A DNA stretch of 64,000 nucleotides. Source: Phyllobacterium myrsinacearum (GTDB lineage Bacteria > Pseudomonadota > Alphaproteobacteria > Rhizobiales > Rhizobiaceae). Below are positions 61,883 through 64,000 of the stretch, piece by piece. The DNA lies in NCBI RefSeq assembly GCF_014138285.1, contig NZ_JACGXN010000009.1, positions 124,001 through 188,000 of the forward strand, in the 5' to 3' direction. Each line of letters opens with the position of its first letter. Within the stretch, counting starts at the first letter, position 1. The notes under the pieces were generated by a model. The model had not been told where the DNA came from, ran no database searches, and saw nothing but the letters and a program-made list of their open reading frames with translations. The position numbers and the translations under genes are program-made.

Positions 61883-62901
61883 GAGACTGCCATACCCTGA
61901 TCACGAAATACCAGCGAACAGAAGTACGTCTTCCGGACGAGGATAGAATTGATATTTTCGATAAAGCGAAAACCAATCGTCAACGCCTTGTGGGAGGACT
62001 TGACGCCAAGGGCGATCCAAAGCCCATCGGACAAAGGACCCAAGGCTCCTATGCTATGCGCACCATGATCGTGGATTCTGCAGCAGACTATGACATCGAT
62101 GACGGTGTGTATTTCAAGAGGGCCGATCTGGTTGGCCCGAACGGTGGCGACAAGACCTCTCGGGCGGCTAAAGAAATGGTCTGCGACGCCCTTCAGGACG
62201 GCCGCTTCAATAATCCTCCAGAGGTATTGAAGAACTGCGTTCGCGTCTACTACAACGAGGGATACCACGTCGACGTCCCCGTCTACCGACATATGGTTGA
62301 GAAGAACTTTTTTACTGGGGACGATTTAGATCACTACGAGCTTGCCGGGTCGGATTGGAAAAAATCCGACGCCTTGGCGGTAACGAAGTGGTTCCGTACA
62401 TTCAATGCCGAAAATTGTAGCAATGCCTCGAAGAATGGGGACAAAGGCCAATTTGTGGAGGTCGTACGACTGTTAAAAGCATTTGCCAGGAGCAGGTCGA
62501 GCTGGAAGGGCCAAATTTCCAGCGGCTTTGTCATCTCGAAGCTTATCGCGGACCACTTCGCGGAAGTTGTGGATCGCGATGATACGTCACTTCGTAATGT
62601 CGCGCGTGCAATTAAGAACAAGCTGGTATGGAGCCAATCCGTCAAACATCCGTGCCTCGACGAGAACATCATTGAAGACGGAAATACGAAAGCCAATTTC
62701 CTCCGCAACAGGCTCGAAGAGAATCTAGTGTGTCTGGACGTCTTGGACGAATGGGACTGCGACCATGTGAAGGCGATGAAAGCTTGGGATAAATTTTTCA
62801 ACACCGACTGGTTCTCCCAGCAGCCCGATCCTGACGGCGCGAAATCGCTCATGCAAAAGGTTGGCCCTGCAGTGAAACGGGGCGAGACCCGGTACGCTTG
62901 A
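61879..62901 (+). CDS. DncV-like CD-NTase (cyclic oligonucleotide synthase)
   Basis: 340-residue nucleotidyltransferase of the cGAS/DncV-like family. The GS motif is QGSYAM (Gly56-Ser57), and the metal-binding pair is Asp72 and Asp74 in DIDDG, with a third acidic residue likely Asp132 (HVDVP). The C-terminal helical domain is complete and ends in RYA. Members make cyclic di- or trinucleotides from ATP and GTP after phage sensing. Clade and product cannot be fixed by eye. It is coupled to capV by an ATGA overlap; its C-terminal Ala is the type of residue Cap2 conjugates. Confidence 0.92.
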   Translation: MRDCHTLITKYQRTEVRLPDEDRIDIFDKAKTNRQRLVGGLDAKGDPKPIGQRTQGSYAMRTMIVDSAADYDIDDGVYFKRADLVGPNGGDKTSRAAKEMVCDALQDGRFNNPPEVLKNCVRVYYNEGYHVDVPVYRHMVEKNFFTGDDLDHYELAGSDWKKSDALAVTKWFRTFNAENCSNASKNGDKGQFVEVVRLLKAFARSRSSWKGQISSGFVISKLIADHFAEVVDRDDTSLRNVARAIKNKLVWSQSVKHPCLDENIIEDGNTKANFLRNRLEENLVCLDVLDEWDCDHVKAMKAWDKFFNTDWFSQQPDPDGAKSLMQKVGPAVKRGETRYA

Positions 62902-62913
62902 TGGTTTCGATAT

Positions 62914-64000
62914 ATGGAAACTAATGCGGAAGCAATCGAAGCCGTTGAAGCTTTGTTCGAGTCATACAGGCCCGAATACAAGGGATACCGAGCGTGCATT
63001 GACGACGAAGGCCGTCCTACAGGTGGGCATGCTTGGTTATTTACCATCAGGAGCGACGATCTGGCGATCACGACCGATCAGGCATTCCCCTATTCTCGAC
63101 CGCAAGCTTACATAGTCGGATATGATGTCCGCCGAGGCCTACCACACGTTGAGTCAAGCGGCCGTCTTTGCCTAACCAAGATCGAGATGTCGAGCATTGG
63201 GATGGAGTCAGCTAGACAGGTATTGGCGGAAGCGTTGGAGCTGTTAGAAGCCCATGAAACGGGAGCCGAGGAGGAAGATCTTCGAGAAGATTTCACGACT
63301 TATTGGAACCAACGCGAATTTGGGGGCGGCCCCGCCTTAGCTCTCTTATACCAGGAGGGTGCTACTACCGGAGCTTGTGTATCTACCGTCGACGAGGTAT
63401 TTGCGTTCGGAAACAAGCGCTCCATGATGCGCTGGTGGGAGAATCGTACAGGACACGGACCACGATTCTGCAATGCCGCCCACTTTATTAATCTGAGAAG
63501 CTTCCCTCATCCGTCTTCGTTCCCTACGGATGGACCTAGTTTAATTACCTTCCTCGATAAGTTTACCCATGACGGATCATCGCGCGTATTCGCCGCTCTA
63601 TCGTCGTTTCCGCGTGCCTCGCTCTTCATTCTTGTGGGACAAACACCGTTGGGGCGCACTCAGTTCGCCGGTCTCCGACTGGTAAAACGAGAACCTCTCC
63701 GGAAAGACGGATTTCGTCACAAAAAACGCGTGAAACTAAACCTTGAAGGAAAGATTGCACGCCATCAGCTGATGGCATCTTACGGACTGCAGCGATTGCG
63801 GACCAGCCGTCTGGACAGCGCATCAACGAGAGCAACCATAGACATTGGGAAGCTAATCCATAAGAAGGTCATCCTGGTGGGATGTGGCGCTTTGGGTTCA
63901 GGAATCGCGCGCATGCTAGCGAAAGCAGGAATAGGTAAATTAACTCTCGTTGACGGGGAATTACTAGGTTGGGAAAATATAAGGCGACATGAACTCGGCG
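62914..64000 (+). CDS. cap2: Cap2-like E2-E1 fusion of type II CBASS (3' end beyond window)
   Basis: At least 362 residues, open to the edge. The N-terminal half is an E2-like domain; Cys86 in GRLCLTK is the probable conjugation cysteine. From about residue 318 the ThiF/E1 adenylation domain begins: VILVGCGALGSGIA (319-331) is the nucleotide loop, and LTLVDGELLGWENIRRHELG closes the visible part. Cap2 joins the CD-NTase C-terminus to a target and so activates it. The E1 cysteine and any Cap3 protease lie outside the window. It starts 12 bases after the CD-NTase stop, in the same frame. Confidence 0.9.
   Translation, partial: METNAEAIEAVEALFESYRPEYKGYRACIDDEGRPTGGHAWLFTIRSDDLAITTDQAFPYSRPQAYIVGYDVRRGLPHVESSGRLCLTKIEMSSIGMESARQVLAEALELLEAHETGAEEEDLREDFTTYWNQREFGGGPALALLYQEGATTGACVSTVDEVFAFGNKRSMMRWWENRTGHGPRFCNAAHFINLRSFPHPSSFPTDGPSLITFLDKFTHDGSSRVFAALSSFPRASLFILVGQTPLGRTQFAGLRLVKREPLRKDGFRHKKRVKLNLEGKIARHQLMASYGLQRLRTSRLDSASTRATIDIGKLIHKKVILVGCGALGSGIARMLAKAGIGKLTLVDGELLGWENIRRHELG

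Noticed and set aside
1-64000. CRISPR arrays, insertion sequences, integrases or prophage genes
   Set aside because: No regularly spaced repeats and no transposase, recombinase or phage structural motifs were seen in any frame.

Overview
The window looks like chromosomal DNA of an alphaproteobacterium of the order Hyphomicrobiales (Rhizobiales), most like Brucellaceae or Phyllobacteriaceae. The grounds are the linked valS - DUF2497/PopZ - TolC - Pcm block, several small families typical of that order (DUF982, DUF1127, DUF6665), a B12-dependent ribonucleotide reductase of alphaproteobacterial type, and GC-rich codon use. The genus cannot be fixed from the sequence alone. Most of the window is ordinary chromosome, with no insertion sequence, integrase, prophage or CRISPR array. 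Three tRNAs are present: Cys(GCA), Asn(GUU) and Leu(UAA).

Layout. 1-5.7 kb: the 5' end of valS, a small lipoprotein, PopZ, a TolC outer-membrane channel, protein-isoaspartate methyltransferase, a stand-alone diguanylate cyclase and a short helical protein. 5.8-18 kb: a regulator-rich stretch with two LysR genes, each divergent from a DUF1127-type gene; a TetR repressor with a visible operator controlling an alpha/beta hydrolase and a VOC protein; LysE and MFS exporters; NAD(P)HX repair; and small membrane proteins. 18.3-23 kb: a compact archaic (Csu-type) chaperone-usher pilus operon behind a long A+T-rich upstream region. 23.6-34.9 kb: a CFA-type methyltransferase, a periplasmic nucleotidase, an Lrp/alanine dehydrogenase pair, an SDR/AraC pair, and a cysK-alaX-sseA-GNAT operon. 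35-41.5 kb: an RNA helicase, an HPP-CBS membrane protein, a DMT exporter with a divergent MocR regulator, and two tandem DUF1697 genes. 41.6-48 kb: threonine and adenine deaminases, divergent from a complete TctCBA uptake operon. 48-55.9 kb: a glycosyltransferase, tRNA-Leu, WrbA, a MoaB-fold protein, a stress protein, XGPRT, CorA, a Nudix hydrolase and a TPR protein.

56-64 kb is the most interesting part. The nrdJ leader carries two NrdR-box matches, a perfect DnaA box and a repeated TGTGAC/GTCACA inverted repeat. After nrdJ comes a type II CBASS anti-phage operon: a CapV-like patatin phospholipase, a DncV-like CD-NTase, and the first 362 codons of a Cap2-like E2-E1 fusion, which the window edge truncates. 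It is expected to sense infection, make a cyclic nucleotide and trigger membrane degradation by the phospholipase. Cap2 would activate the CD-NTase by conjugating its C-terminus. The operon uses more A+T-rich codons than nrdJ and follows a tRNA-like fragment, which suggests acquired DNA at this site.
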